Source: a virus
Direction: 5' to 3' (one strand)
DNA length: 64,000 bases
IMG/VR virus record: IMGVR_UViG_3300044635_002180
Location: 1-64,000 of that record
The first letter of the stretch is position 1, and every line of letters starts with the position of its first letter. Made by a program: the position numbers and the translations under genes. The notes under the pieces were generated by a model. That model saw nothing but the letters and a program-made list of their open reading frames with translations. It was not told the DNA's origin and did not search any database. Of this stretch, positions 41,207-50,218 are shown one piece after another.

Positions 41207-41632
41207 ATGAACAACGCAGGATTTTACAAAAAAGACGAAACGCAAATTTTATTTGCCCCAAATATAGTGGATGGCCCTGGCTATATGCTGGTAGTGGCTG
41301 ATAAAGATTCATATGAGTATCCAGTGGACGGTTGGATTTATGCTGATTCTTTGGATGCTGCAATTGCTTACTTTGCCAGCAATTCGAACGCATCAACTGA
41401 TGCCTTTGATGTGCAACCAGAGAATTATAAACTTGCTACAACCAGAGATGATGAAGCAGAGTTTAATAAATTGATTACGCTCTTGACATTAGCATTGCAA
41501 CAAAATAGAATGCTGCCATCCACAGAGATCGCAATTTGGGACAGCAATAAGCAGCCTCGCACCATCACAGTGCAGCGATTTTTAGAAATCATGGTGGATT
41601 ATGGTCTGCACTGCTACAGCAGCAGAAATTAA
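41207..41632 (+). CDS. hypothetical virion or fibre-assembly protein
   Basis: 141 residues. The C-terminal TITVQRFLEIMVDYGLHCYS resembles the end of some tail-fibre-associated phage proteins. Its stop overlaps that of the convergent gene (4 nt). Function unknown. Confidence 0.5.
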   Translation: MNNAGFYKKDETQILFAPNIVDGPGYMLVVADKDSYEYPVDGWIYADSLDAAIAYFASNSNASTDAFDVQPENYKLATTRDDEAEFNKLITLLTLALQQNRMLPSTEIAIWDSNKQPRTITVQRFLEIMVDYGLHCYSSRN

Positions 41633-42036
41633 CCAACTGCAATCATTTTTATCACTGATGCTTGTGATGCATCGCATTCACAATCTTCTGATTCATAATC
41701 CATGAACTGTGATGCATCAGTGATGTACTGATTGGCAATGGTGATTTTGCTCTGCACCCACCCTGGAATGGTTTCCATGGATTGCAAATGCTGCATCATG
41801 GTTTCCACTTGCTTTTTGATGGCAAGCAAATCAGCCATGGCCATTTTTATCTCTTGATGCTCACCGTGCTGCAATTTATCCATTTGCTCACAATCTTCTG
41901 ATGGTGCATTGCTCAGCATGCCTGGTGTGTTGAATGGACCACCACCAGTTGACATGTCAGCTTGCATTGGCAACCCACCTTCACGAGGGCTCATGTAGTT
42001 TTCCCAAATTAAATCGGATTCAATGGAGTATTTCAT
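41629..42036 (-). CDS. conserved T4-like phage protein
   Basis: 135 residues. The segment IPGWVQSKITIANQYITDAS is a conserved motif of small proteins in T4-like phages from water environments; Met-rich middle and acidic Cys-containing tail. Role unknown. Late promoter 5 nt upstream. Confidence 0.6.
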   Translation of the reverse strand: MKYSIESDLIWENYMSPREGGLPMQADMSTGGGPFNTPGMLSNAPSEDCEQMDKLQHGEHQEIKMAMADLLAIKKQVETMMQHLQSMETIPGWVQSKITIANQYITDASQFMDYESEDCECDASQASVIKMIAVG

Positions 42037-42041
42037 ATGTT

Positions 42042-42048
42042 TATTTAT
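42042..42048 (-). promoter_or_regulatory. late promoter, leftward
   Basis: ATAAATA on the minus strand, exactly 5 nt before the ATG at 42036. Confidence 0.7.
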
Positions 42049-42094
42049 TAAAGCAAGCGATGTATGTTCTCAATGCTTTAACAAATTATGCAAA

Positions 42095-42997
42095 TCACCA
42101 AACCGTAATTGCCCCACCAGATGGTAGAGTGACGTTAGTTCCAGCAGTCATGTTAGCAACATTGAAAACTGATGTAGCTGTAATCGTTCCTGTGCCGCCA
42201 CCAATGTTGCCGATGAGCCCAACTGTGCCGTTGTTGGTCGTAACTGTATCGAAATTAGATGAGACTGCTGCACCACTAGTATTTGTAGTGACTGTGCCGT
42301 AGTTGGTGGAGACGATGCCGCCGCTGGCGTTGGTGGTGACTGTGCCGCCGTTGTTGTTGGTGTCGACTGTGCCGTTGTTGGTGGTGACCGTGCCCTGATT
42401 AGTGGTGACTGTGCTGTTGTTGGTGGTGACTGTGCCGTTGTTGGTGTCGACTGTGCCGTTGTTGGTTGTGACCGTGCTCTGATTAGTGTAGATCACACTA
42501 CCAGCGGCGTTGGTAGTGACCAAACTATCGTAGGCGCTGGTGTTGATGGTGCCGTAGTTGTCCGTGACGGTGCCGCCGTTGTTGGTGATGACGGTGCCGT
42601 TGTTGGTGGTGATGGTGTCGTAGTTGGTGGTGACATCGCCGTTGTTGGTGGTGATGGTGTCGTAGTTGTCCGTGACGGTGCCGCCGTTGTTGGTGGTGAT
42701 GGTGCCGTAGTTGGTGGTGACTGTGCCGCCGTTGTTGGTGGTGATGGTGTCGTAGTTGGTGGTGACATCGCCGTTGTTGGTGGTGATGGTGCCGTTGTTG
42801 GTGGTGACCGTACCGTAGTTGATAACAGTGTTATATCCGCTTAAAGGAATTTCATCAACCGTATTACCAGCATTGATTTCGCAATCATCGCTTCCAGTTG
42901 GAATTGAGCCATTAGAGATAGTACCAGCTTGGTCCTGAAACCAGTTGGCAGAATCATTCCAAAGTCCTGATCCTTGATCTATGTAGTAAAGAGTCAT
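42095..42997 (-). CDS. heptapeptide-repeat beta-solenoid fibre protein
   Basis: 300 residues. A 55-residue head is followed (about 60-275) by some 30 units of a seven-residue repeat, consensus TVTTNNG with variants TITTNYG and NNGG insertions. Regular Thr/Val/Asn/Gly spacing predicts a parallel beta-solenoid. The non-repetitive C-terminal 40 residues may cap or trimerise it. It overlaps the fibre gene upstream (ATGA) and shares its late promoter. Codon use in the repeat is more GC-rich than the neighbours. Confidence 0.75.
   Translation of the reverse strand: MTLYYIDQGSGLWNDSANWFQDQAGTISNGSIPTGSDDCEINAGNTVDEIPLSGYNTVINYGTVTTNNGTITTNNGDVTTNYDTITTNNGGTVTTNYGTITTNNGGTVTDNYDTITTNNGDVTTNYDTITTNNGTVITNNGGTVTDNYGTINTSAYDSLVTTNAAGSVIYTNQSTVTTNNGTVDTNNGTVTTNNSTVTTNQGTVTTNNGTVDTNNNGGTVTTNASGGIVSTNYGTVTTNTSGAAVSSNFDTVTTNNGTVGLIGNIGGGTGTITATSVFNVANMTAGTNVTLPSGGAITVW
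42215..42815 (-). repeat. 21-bp coding tandem repeats
   Basis: Tandem 21-bp units built on GTTGTTGGTGGTGA, with some longer blocks copied almost exactly (for example the repeated block around 42550-42790). Likely to change length by slippage or recombination. Confidence 0.8.
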
Positions 42998-43635
42998 GCT
43001 GCAAATTCTTGGTTACGAACGAGCCACCATTTCGTTCCATTATAATTCATTTCAAACAGGCGAGTGAATCCTGATGATACTATTCCACTAAATGTGGTAC
43101 CTTTCGGAGTTTGTATATTTGCTCCTAAAGTGATTGTTCTATCTGCTCCAGAAGCAGTAAAGCGACATTTCCACAAACTACCATCAGTTGCATTTGTTAT
43201 TGCGTTGAGTGTGAGATTACCAGTCATTGTAACTTTTCTGCTGATGCCATCACTTAAACTAGGTGTTATTGATAAAGCATAAGTAAGTGATGTCGGTGCT
43301 GAGCCTGCGCCGGTTGCCCAGGTGCTTGAGTTGGATTGAACTGTTGAATACACTGATGCATTTGATGCACTTTGACTGGAAAATGTTGTGTATGTATTTT
43401 GCCAGTTAGCAGTCAATGCTCTCACGCCTGCATCTGTAGTGCTGTCTGTTGCCCATGAAGCAGAATTTGATCGAACTGTTGAATAAACGCCGAGACTTTT
43501 TTCTACGTTTGTTACAGTAATTTGTGCAAATCCATTGGCACCAGAAAGTGCATTGTCAAGTCTAATCAAAAATTCATCTGATGTTGCAGCAGATGAAGCT
43601 ATTTGTAAGCTTGTAAAATTTATACCTTGTGACAT
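42994..43635 (-). CDS. fibre protein with shared repeat module
   Basis: 213 residues. Residues about 50-115 carry the same fibre repeat as the rightward fibre at 34582 (YSTVRSNSASW, VRALTANWQNTY). The C-terminal 95 residues form a beta-rich tip (RTITLGANIQTPKG, KWWLVRNQE), a common carbohydrate-facing or trimer tip in phages. Late promoter 5 nt before the ATG. Confidence 0.7.
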   Translation of the reverse strand: MSQGINFTSLQIASSAATSDEFLIRLDNALSGANGFAQITVTNVEKSLGVYSTVRSNSASWATDSTTDAGVRALTANWQNTYTTFSSQSASNASVYSTVQSNSSTWATGAGSAPTSLTYALSITPSLSDGISRKVTMTGNLTLNAITNATDGSLWKCRFTASGADRTITLGANIQTPKGTTFSGIVSSGFTRLFEMNYNGTKWWLVRNQEFAA

Positions 43636-43640
43636 GTGTA

Positions 43641-43647
43641 TATTTAT
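43641..43647 (-). promoter_or_regulatory. late promoter, leftward
   Basis: ATAAATA 5 nt before the ATG at 43635; the TAA inside it is the stop codon of the upstream gene. Confidence 0.75.
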
Positions 43648-45866
43648 GCTAATTGCAGGATTGATGCATTATCATCCAAGGTTAAAACTGTTGATGAATC
43701 ATCTAAAAATAATTCATACAATGTTGTTGGAATTAGTTGTGCAGAAACACCAGATATGGTGGAGAAAAGATTTAACCCAGCAAAAAGTGCATTGGCCAAC
43801 AATAATTGCATTGTTCCATTATCTTTTGACCAATCATTGTAGCTGCTGCTTGCTCTATTGATTGTAGTATTAGCATCATCCCAATTGATGATGTTGTCTA
43901 ATATTGTTCCTTGTGCAACATTGTTGTATTTGTAGAACAAATAATATTTGTCAAAATCTGCTGCAGCAAAGTCAGCAGGCAAAATTAATCCCCATCCCCA
44001 ATAATTGTTGTAAGCACTCAAGGCATAAGTTTGCTTGTTTGCATCTATGAATTGCAAATTGCTGGAGCTCAAAGCATCAGTGTTGATTAATCTGTATGTG
44101 TTACTGAATTTTTCATATGCAACAATGCTCTGTGATGCAGATCCTGCTGTTAAAATGGCTGTGAGTGCATCAAGTTTATCACCTAAATTTATTCCCCATG
44201 TTGTACTATAATCAAAACCTTTTTTATCAAAATTATCAGCAAATTCATTGGCATGTCCCCAAAGTTTGCTTTGCTTGATGCTCAATGCATCCATGATGCG
44301 TGCAAGATTTGCTGGCACAGAAAAGTTGTAGCTATCAAATTGTTTGATGTTTATATTGAGCATCTGCTTCAAAGAATATAAAGCAGGAATGTTGCATGCA
44401 TTGATGTCTTGGGTGTTTGAAACAAAGTTGGACATTTTTTCATGAACTCTTTTGCCAAGCACATTGGGAGTTGCATCTGCATCACCCACAATGGTGCCCA
44501 AAAAGCCATCAAAGAACGCAGTTTTATCAAGCAGCGTCTCTTGAAATCTATAACTCTTGTATGTTGCCGCTTGATCAAAGTTTTCATTGATTTTTGCCAG
44601 ATAATAATCATTGTCCATCACAGCAAATGCAGCTGATTCACCAGAAAGTGTTTGAATGCCAAAAATAGAGCTCACTTGAGCAGTAGATGTTATTTTGATG
44701 CTGCTCAGAGGTGTATTAAAGGAGCAATATCCTTTGTAAATGCCTGTATCGTAATTGGCAAAAAAGCCAAACTCATCATTGAATGCTGCTGTTAAAGGTG
44801 CATTGGTTGTTGCATCAACAACATCGATTTGAATGGTATTTGCTGATAAAGAACCATTGCTATCCACTCTTTTCAAGTTTGAACAATATTTGCATGCAGC
44901 ATCATTTGCATCAGTGATTTGAACAACAAAAGGAATGCGAGTATTTGCAAACTGCATTGCATTTATTTGCATTGCACTGAGGCCAGTGCTTGTGATGCTT
45001 AAAAATGCAGGTGGCATTGATGTGAGTGTGCAATAAAAAGATTGCGCGTTTGTCTGCAATACTGGCAATGCAGTGGCAGCAGCATTGTTGTAATCTGGAA
45101 ACGTTACATTTGTGAAGTGTGCTAATATCAGTGTTGGATGCGTGGTGGTTGGTTCATCATCTTTGTAAGATGCAGTTGCAACTCCAGATGTTCCTACAAA
45201 TGTAGCATTTTGATCCAATGCATTGCAAAAAACAATGCGGTTGTTTGCAATTTTTACATACAATTCTTCATTGGTTGTTTTGATTGTATCACTTGCTGCA
45301 TAATCAAATGCTTGAATATCTTCATTGTAAGCATATTGATAAAATTGACTGTACTTTTTTAAATGAGCATACTTGTCAGCATTATATTCTTGCTGAACTA
45401 TGAATGGTGCATTGTTGCCGCTGACTGCCAATGCAATGGTGTATCCATTGGCACTCAATGCATTGTATGTCTGCCAAGAATTGAATCTATAAATTACAAA
45501 CTTGTTGTTGATGCTGGATGTTTCAAAATTTAAATCTGCAGCAGACAACACAATGCTGTCTTGCAGAAAATTATAAACAGTAACTTTTTGTGTGAAGATG
45601 TCATAATATGATTCACCCTGACCATCATACAAATACAGTGAAACTGTGTATTCACCGGGCAGATCATAAACATGTGTTGCAGTTATGCTCTTGGATGTAG
45701 TTCCATCACCAAAATCCCACAAAACTCTTTTGTTGGAAAACAATGATTCATCATATTGTGGCTTAAAAGTAAATGGAGCTATGCTCAAAGCATAGCCAGA
45801 TGTTGCAAATTCATTGGTAAAATTTACAACATCAAAGTATGCATAGCTGTATTTAACTTGACTCAT
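43644..45866 (-). CDS. large baseplate or fibre protein with PKD domain
   Basis: 740 residues. WDFGDGTTSKSITATHVYDL and the following GEYTVSLYLYD (about 50-83) form a PKD domain. The remainder is rich in Ala, Asn, Tyr and Phe without a family I recognise. It overlaps the gp6-like gene by 4 nt and lies where T4 has gp7/gp8, so a baseplate wedge or fibre-attachment role is likely by position. Confidence 0.6.
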   Translation of the reverse strand: MSQVKYSYAYFDVVNFTNEFATSGYALSIAPFTFKPQYDESLFSNKRVLWDFGDGTTSKSITATHVYDLPGEYTVSLYLYDGQGESYYDIFTQKVTVYNFLQDSIVLSAADLNFETSSINNKFVIYRFNSWQTYNALSANGYTIALAVSGNNAPFIVQQEYNADKYAHLKKYSQFYQYAYNEDIQAFDYAASDTIKTTNEELYVKIANNRIVFCNALDQNATFVGTSGVATASYKDDEPTTTHPTLILAHFTNVTFPDYNNAAATALPVLQTNAQSFYCTLTSMPPAFLSITSTGLSAMQINAMQFANTRIPFVVQITDANDAACKYCSNLKRVDSNGSLSANTIQIDVVDATTNAPLTAAFNDEFGFFANYDTGIYKGYCSFNTPLSSIKITSTAQVSSIFGIQTLSGESAAFAVMDNDYYLAKINENFDQAATYKSYRFQETLLDKTAFFDGFLGTIVGDADATPNVLGKRVHEKMSNFVSNTQDINACNIPALYSLKQMLNINIKQFDSYNFSVPANLARIMDALSIKQSKLWGHANEFADNFDKKGFDYSTTWGINLGDKLDALTAILTAGSASQSIVAYEKFSNTYRLINTDALSSSNLQFIDANKQTYALSAYNNYWGWGLILPADFAAADFDKYYLFYKYNNVAQGTILDNIINWDDANTTINRASSSYNDWSKDNGTMQLLLANALFAGLNLFSTISGVSAQLIPTTLYELFLDDSSTVLTLDDNASILQLA

Positions 45867-47674
45867 ATAACCATTATTTTGCTGGATAGTTTGTTGCTAT
45901 CAATTAAGAAAGGATACTTGAAAGAAGGTAAAGCTATGTTTTGTGATGTGATGGATACATCCTCAACACTGTACAATGGATTCCACAGCACAAAGCTCAC
46001 ACCAGGTGTTTCAATATTCTTGTCAATGCGCTTTGTAAAGATTTTTTCCACACCAGCAATGGCTAATAAATCTTTGGTGAGTGCAAAAAAGTCTAATGTC
46101 ATTCCCAATTTCATTTTGTTAATGTCAAAGAAATTGAGCATTGCATCAAGCGCATTGGCTTTGATTTGACTTGCTGTGATTTTGCTGTTTTGTGCGCGTT
46201 GTATCACAAGCATACTTTTTTCTCTCAAGTCAACACTAGCAGGCTCATCAAAAGCTGCAACGGCAACATCTACAGCAATGTAAACTGGATCACTTGGCAC
46301 TAATTCTGTGCTTTGCATTTGCAAGCTCTGCATTTGATTGACAATCAACTGCTTGAGATTTGTTGAAAGTGTTTGAGGTATGCTGTTTTGCACCACAAAA
46401 TTGCGAGGCACAACAAACATATACACATTGTTAAAATCACATGCATCTGCAAAAGAAACTTGATTCAACAGCACTCTGGTATCATCATTGGGTTGCTTCA
46501 ATCCAATGTCATAAAAGTATTTCATGTATGCATTGACGTAGTCTGCATTGCTGATGGTCTTGACATCACGAATTAAATTTGCAAAGTTGCGTTTTGCAAA
46601 GGCATCAAAGTCAACTGTTGTAACTGCACGATTTTGAGCAGAAAAAATGCGTGGAGCATTTTCTCTTATTTCTTGCACTGTTTCCAGTGATTTGGGGTCA
46701 GTTGATTTGTTGGTGTTGGTGATGAAAACAGCATTGAGCTGATCTTGCGTAGCAATGGGATCAGTTGCTTCATAAATATTGGAAGAAATTTCTCTAAATC
46801 GAGGTGTAGTAAATCTTACCAAGGCTGCATCATTGATGGCTTGTGCAGCAATGACACCTTGTGAGCCATTGCTTTGCAAATAATACACTGCAACAAGATC
46901 ATTAGCATTGAGCTTTTTGCCATTGATATCATCACCAAACTTGAGCTCATATCTTCCTGCATCATTCAAACGCTTTTCAAAAGACTTGGAATTGGTTTGC
47001 TCATTGAAAAGAGATTCAACCAAATTCCACTCACTCCACAATTGTGTTGTTGCATCTTTGACAAACACAAAAATATTGCTGTAATCTACAAACGAATCAG
47101 CATTTGTTACAATGCTTTCAATGGCCATTGTAATGATTTCAAATGGAGCACCTGCTGCTGTTTGTGTTGGGTATTCACGAAATTGTCCTTGATACAACAA
47201 ATTTTGACTGCCAATTGATTGCAAATCTTCTGCACCATTGGTTGTTTTTTCAAAGTAAATGTCATTTGATACAGAATAAAATACTCCATTGGCTGTAACA
47301 AAAGAAAATCTTGGAATTATGTAGTTGCCAGCTGCCAAACCAGCACCAGCAGCAGCATCAAAGGATGCAATTGAAGTTTGTGAACCAAGAGGATTGTATC
47401 CAATGAGATTCACAAGTTTATTCATGTTTTCAAGCAAAGCAGATTGTGAAAAATAAGATTCTGCAGCCTGATTGTTCAAATAAAACAATGAAACGTGGTA
47501 GGAATACGCAATGATGTCAATGATTGCAGAAAGATTGCTGCCTTCAAATGCTTGATCAGTAAACACATTGGATGTTTTGAGTCTTTGAATTATGAGACTC
47601 TTGAGACTAGTTGCATCAAATGCAGCATATGCATCTTTTGGTAAGTTGAACTCTGTAAAATTTTGTGCAGACAT
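45863..47674 (-). CDS. gp6: baseplate wedge protein gp6-like
   Basis: 603 residues, near T4 gp6 (660). The N-terminal part (SLKSLIIQRLKTSNVFTDQ, then IDIIAYSYHVSLFYLNNQA) is typical of T4 gp6/baseplate J proteins, followed by the AAAGAGLAAGNYIIPRFS region and a C-terminal part ending in FVLWNPLYSVEDV. In T4, gp6 dimers form the inner baseplate ring. It lies 2 nt after the gp25 gene. Confidence 0.85.
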   Translation of the reverse strand: MSAQNFTEFNLPKDAYAAFDATSLKSLIIQRLKTSNVFTDQAFEGSNLSAIIDIIAYSYHVSLFYLNNQAAESYFSQSALLENMNKLVNLIGYNPLGSQTSIASFDAAAGAGLAAGNYIIPRFSFVTANGVFYSVSNDIYFEKTTNGAEDLQSIGSQNLLYQGQFREYPTQTAAGAPFEIITMAIESIVTNADSFVDYSNIFVFVKDATTQLWSEWNLVESLFNEQTNSKSFEKRLNDAGRYELKFGDDINGKKLNANDLVAVYYLQSNGSQGVIAAQAINDAALVRFTTPRFREISSNIYEATDPIATQDQLNAVFITNTNKSTDPKSLETVQEIRENAPRIFSAQNRAVTTVDFDAFAKRNFANLIRDVKTISNADYVNAYMKYFYDIGLKQPNDDTRVLLNQVSFADACDFNNVYMFVVPRNFVVQNSIPQTLSTNLKQLIVNQMQSLQMQSTELVPSDPVYIAVDVAVAAFDEPASVDLREKSMLVIQRAQNSKITASQIKANALDAMLNFFDINKMKLGMTLDFFALTKDLLAIAGVEKIFTKRIDKNIETPGVSFVLWNPLYSVEDVSITSQNIALPSFKYPFLIDSNKLSSKIMVI

Positions 47675-47676
47675 AA

Positions 47677-48156
47677 TTATGTAAAGGTGGCATAGCCTTG
47701 GCTGTTGAGATTAATGCTAAGATTTAATTTAGCATCATTTTGCAGAAAAGGCACACCAACAGTCATATTTATCGTATACTGCTGATTATCATAATCAGGT
47801 ATTACTTGTATAGAAATGATGCTGACTCTGGGTTCAAACACAGAAATATTGCGCTCTATGGTTGTTCTAATCAAGGACGCAACAGAATCAGATGTTGGCA
47901 TGAACAAATAATCCCGCAAATCCATGCCAAATTCTGGATTTAAGATTTTATCTCCAGGGCTTGTCAAGAATAAATTGACGATGCTGTTGCGAATAGCACC
48001 TAAATCATAATCTGCAGCTATGTCTTGCTGCTGAGCTTGTTTTGCAGCTTCATTGGTTATGAGTTGCTGCAATTTCAAATCTAAATGCAAATCAGAATAG
48101 GTGTATCCACTATCTGATTTGTTTGTTTTTGGAAATACTATGTTTACATTGCCCAC
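47677..48156 (-). CDS. gp25: baseplate wedge protein gp25-like
   Basis: 159 residues, GPW/gp25 family. AIRNSIVNLFLTSPGDKIL and NPEFGMDLRDYLF (about 68-100) are the family core, which has a lysozyme-like fold without activity. Start is GTG at 48156: the late promoter ends 5 nt upstream of it, and the ATG two bases upstream is out of frame. Confidence 0.88.
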   Translation of the reverse strand: MGNVNIVFPKTNKSDSGYTYSDLHLDLKLQQLITNEAAKQAQQQDIAADYDLGAIRNSIVNLFLTSPGDKILNPEFGMDLRDYLFMPTSDSVASLIRTTIERNISVFEPRVSIISIQVIPDYDNQQYTINMTVGVPFLQNDAKLNLSINLNSQGYATFT

Positions 48157-48161
48157 ATCAT

Positions 48162-48168
48162 TATTTAA
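48162..48168 (-). promoter_or_regulatory. late promoter, leftward
   Basis: TTAAATA exactly 5 nt before the GTG at 48156. Divergent from the site at 48181. Confidence 0.55.
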
Positions 48169-48180
48169 TCACCTGTTAGC

Positions 48181-48187
48181 ATAAATA
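48181..48187 (+). promoter_or_regulatory. late promoter, rightward
   Basis: ATAAATA 6 nt before the ATG at 48194. Confidence 0.7.
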
Positions 48188-48193
48188 ATTGCA

Positions 48194-48769
48194 ATGAAAA
48201 GTAAATACCTTAGCTTACTAGAAAACACTCTTACACGCTACCAAAGAGGTGGGTTTCTTGTGGGAGACTACATCAAATTTGCTGATGATTATAAGTCTAA
48301 GCCATGCTACAAAGATTTAGCTGCACAAATCAAAGATGCAGTTGCAGAAGTTGTAGAGCTGTCCAAAAACATGAACTTGCGTGTCATTTCCATCAAAAAT
48401 GAATATCCATCCAGTGCACCTGGCAATGAATTCAACACCAATGGCAATGTTGTGATTGATGTTGGTTTGGATTATGGTGGTGGTCGCTTCTACAATGTTG
48501 TTACTGTTCCATGTGATGTGCTTACAAGATTAGATTATGGTGTGAATTATGCACCACTTCCACAAGCAATTGTTCGTCCCAATCAAATTACACTCAAACC
48601 AGAATTGGTTAAAATTGATGGTGACACTGAAGCATATCGCCAAACACGCACAGCAGATCAAGATGGCAAAGACAAGGATGTTGAGACTGAGCTTGATGAT
48701 GAGCATGTCAAGATTCCTGCAAGCTCAGCAAAAAGCTCAGTTGGTGCCTACTTGAAATATCTCAAGTAA
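48194..48769 (+). CDS. late protein of unknown function
   Basis: 191 residues. RYQRGGFLVGDYIKF near the start and NVVIDVGLDYGGGRFYNVVT in the middle are distinctive; I have seen similar small proteins beside baseplate genes of marine T4-like phages but know no function. It runs against its neighbours on its own late promoter, and its stop overlaps the clamp-loader stop. Confidence 0.6.
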   Translation: MKSKYLSLLENTLTRYQRGGFLVGDYIKFADDYKSKPCYKDLAAQIKDAVAEVVELSKNMNLRVISIKNEYPSSAPGNEFNTNGNVVIDVGLDYGGGRFYNVVTVPCDVLTRLDYGVNYAPLPQAIVRPNQITLKPELVKIDGDTEAYRQTRTADQDGKDKDVETELDDEHVKIPASSAKSSVGAYLKYLK

Positions 48770-49691
48770 CATTCAAGAGATTCAAGCAGCAGTGAAATGC
48801 ATTGATTTCTTGATCCATTACAAAGCTTGATCTATACATGTGTTCAGCAATGATGCAAATCATCATTTGTTTTTTCTGTTCTTCAACTGAAGATGAATAC
48901 AATGCATTGAGCAGGCTTTTCATGAGTGCAGCATAATCATTGCAAAAATCCTCTTCATTGTTGATGAGAAACTGACGAATTAGTTTGCAATCCTGCTTGC
49001 TTATAATCATTTGAAGCAATTCATTGCTTGTTTCATCAATGCAATTGGCAAAATAGATGAACTTGCCTGTTGCACACATGCGCTGCAAGTGACCAATGAT
49101 GCGTCTCACATCCGGATAAGTGCTTTTGATTGCTTGCAACAAGCCCTGCTTGTCATCTTCTGCAATGGTTATGTTTTCTTGCTTGAGAACTTGGGTGCAA
49201 CGCTTTACAACATCAAGCATAGAACTTTCTATTTGAATGCTTTGACAACGGCTCTGCAGTGCAGGAATAATGCGATGCAATTGATTGGCTGTGATGATGA
49301 AACGAGTATATCTGGCATACTCTTCCATGATGTTGCGCAAAGCACGCTGACCTGCTTCTGAAAAGCCATCAGCTTCATCGAGTACAATGATCTTGATGCC
49401 ACCATCCAAGCTTTTTGTTTGTGCAAAGTTGGTAATTTTGCTTCGCACAGTATCAATGCCATTTTCATCTGAGGCATTGATGTAAAGAAACTGGCACTTG
49501 AGCAAATCATTGATGATGACTCGAGCAAGAGTTGTTTTGCCAATGCCTGGACGACCAGCCAGCAGCAAATTAGGAATTTCACCCTTGCTGGTGTATGTCT
49601 TGATGAGACTTTTGATGTTCTCATCAAGACACATTTCATCCAATGTTTTGGGCCTGTATTTCTCGATCCAAAGACCTTGTAAATTGAGCAT
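48762..49691 (-). CDS. gp44: sliding-clamp loader subunit gp44-like
   Basis: 309 residues, T4 gp44/RFC-small type. WIEKYRPKTLDE at the start, Walker A GRPGIGKTT (46-54), the DEAD box LDEAD (104-108) and the SRC motif at 147-149 (arginine finger) are all present, then the helical collar domain. It loads the sliding clamp with ATP during replication. It lies 8 nt after dUTPase within the late block, a middle-type pair. Confidence 0.93.
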   Translation of the reverse strand: MLNLQGLWIEKYRPKTLDEMCLDENIKSLIKTYTSKGEIPNLLLAGRPGIGKTTLARVIINDLLKCQFLYINASDENGIDTVRSKITNFAQTKSLDGGIKIIVLDEADGFSEAGQRALRNIMEEYARYTRFIITANQLHRIIPALQSRCQSIQIESSMLDVVKRCTQVLKQENITIAEDDKQGLLQAIKSTYPDVRRIIGHLQRMCATGKFIYFANCIDETSNELLQMIISKQDCKLIRQFLINNEEDFCNDYAALMKSLLNALYSSSVEEQKKQMMICIIAEHMYRSSFVMDQEINAFHCCLNLLNVT

Positions 49692-49699
49692 AATATAAA

Positions 49700-50212
49700 T
49701 TACTTGCCAGAAGAACCAAAACCATTTTCACCGCGATCAGATTCTGCAGCTTGCTCTGCAAATGTAACTTTGTTGGCACTGATGATGTGATACAGCACAA
49801 ATTGTGCAATGCGATCACCTTTCTTGACTTGATAATCTTTGTCTGTGAGATTGTAAAGCTTGATGCCAGCATCACCACGATATCCATTGTCAATGATGCC
49901 TGGGTGTGGCAAAATGCCGTGTTTGAAGCCCAAACCACTGCGACCCTCAACTTTGATCCAGTAAAGCTTTGGAATGTAAGCAAACTTCAAGCCAACATCA
50001 ACAACTGCAGACCCACGAGCTGGAATGAGTTTATCCTCTACACAAAATACATCATAACCAGTATCAGATGCATTGTTTTTCACTGGCAGTTGAGCATCTT
50101 CATGAGTCTTGATGAATTGCAAGCTATAATAATTGTCAAGAATTGTAGAGAGATCATTAGCAGTATTATTATGTGCAGTGCAGAGAGCAATGTTAGAATT
50201 AGTTTCGTTCAT
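49700..50212 (-). CDS. dut: dUTPase (trimeric)
   Basis: 170 residues from the ATG at 50212. All five motifs are visible: I SDTGYDV (49-55), II GRSGLG (90-95), III GIIDNGYRGD (105-114), IV GDRIAQ (132-137) and V RGENGFGSSG (160-169). It hydrolyses dUTP to dUMP. The first 30 residues are an extension. The start is fixed by a promoter ending 6 nt upstream; a longer reading to 50230 would overlap it. Confidence 0.93.
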   Translation of the reverse strand: MNETNSNIALCTAHNNTANDLSTILDNYYSLQFIKTHEDAQLPVKNNASDTGYDVFCVEDKLIPARGSAVVDVGLKFAYIPKLYWIKVEGRSGLGFKHGILPHPGIIDNGYRGDAGIKLYNLTDKDYQVKKGDRIAQFVLYHIISANKVTFAEQAAESDRGENGFGSSGK

Positions 50213-50218
50213 ATGCAT

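Noticed and set aside
42493-42768. Proline/threonine-rich 91-residue frame inside the repeat region
   Set aside because: It is the shadow of the heptapeptide-repeat gene in another frame; a 21-bp repeat keeps all frames open without selection.
42215-42815. Regular repeats that could suggest a CRISPR array
   Set aside because: The units are 21 bp, directly tandem with no unique spacers, and lie in one open frame coding TVTTNNG repeats.
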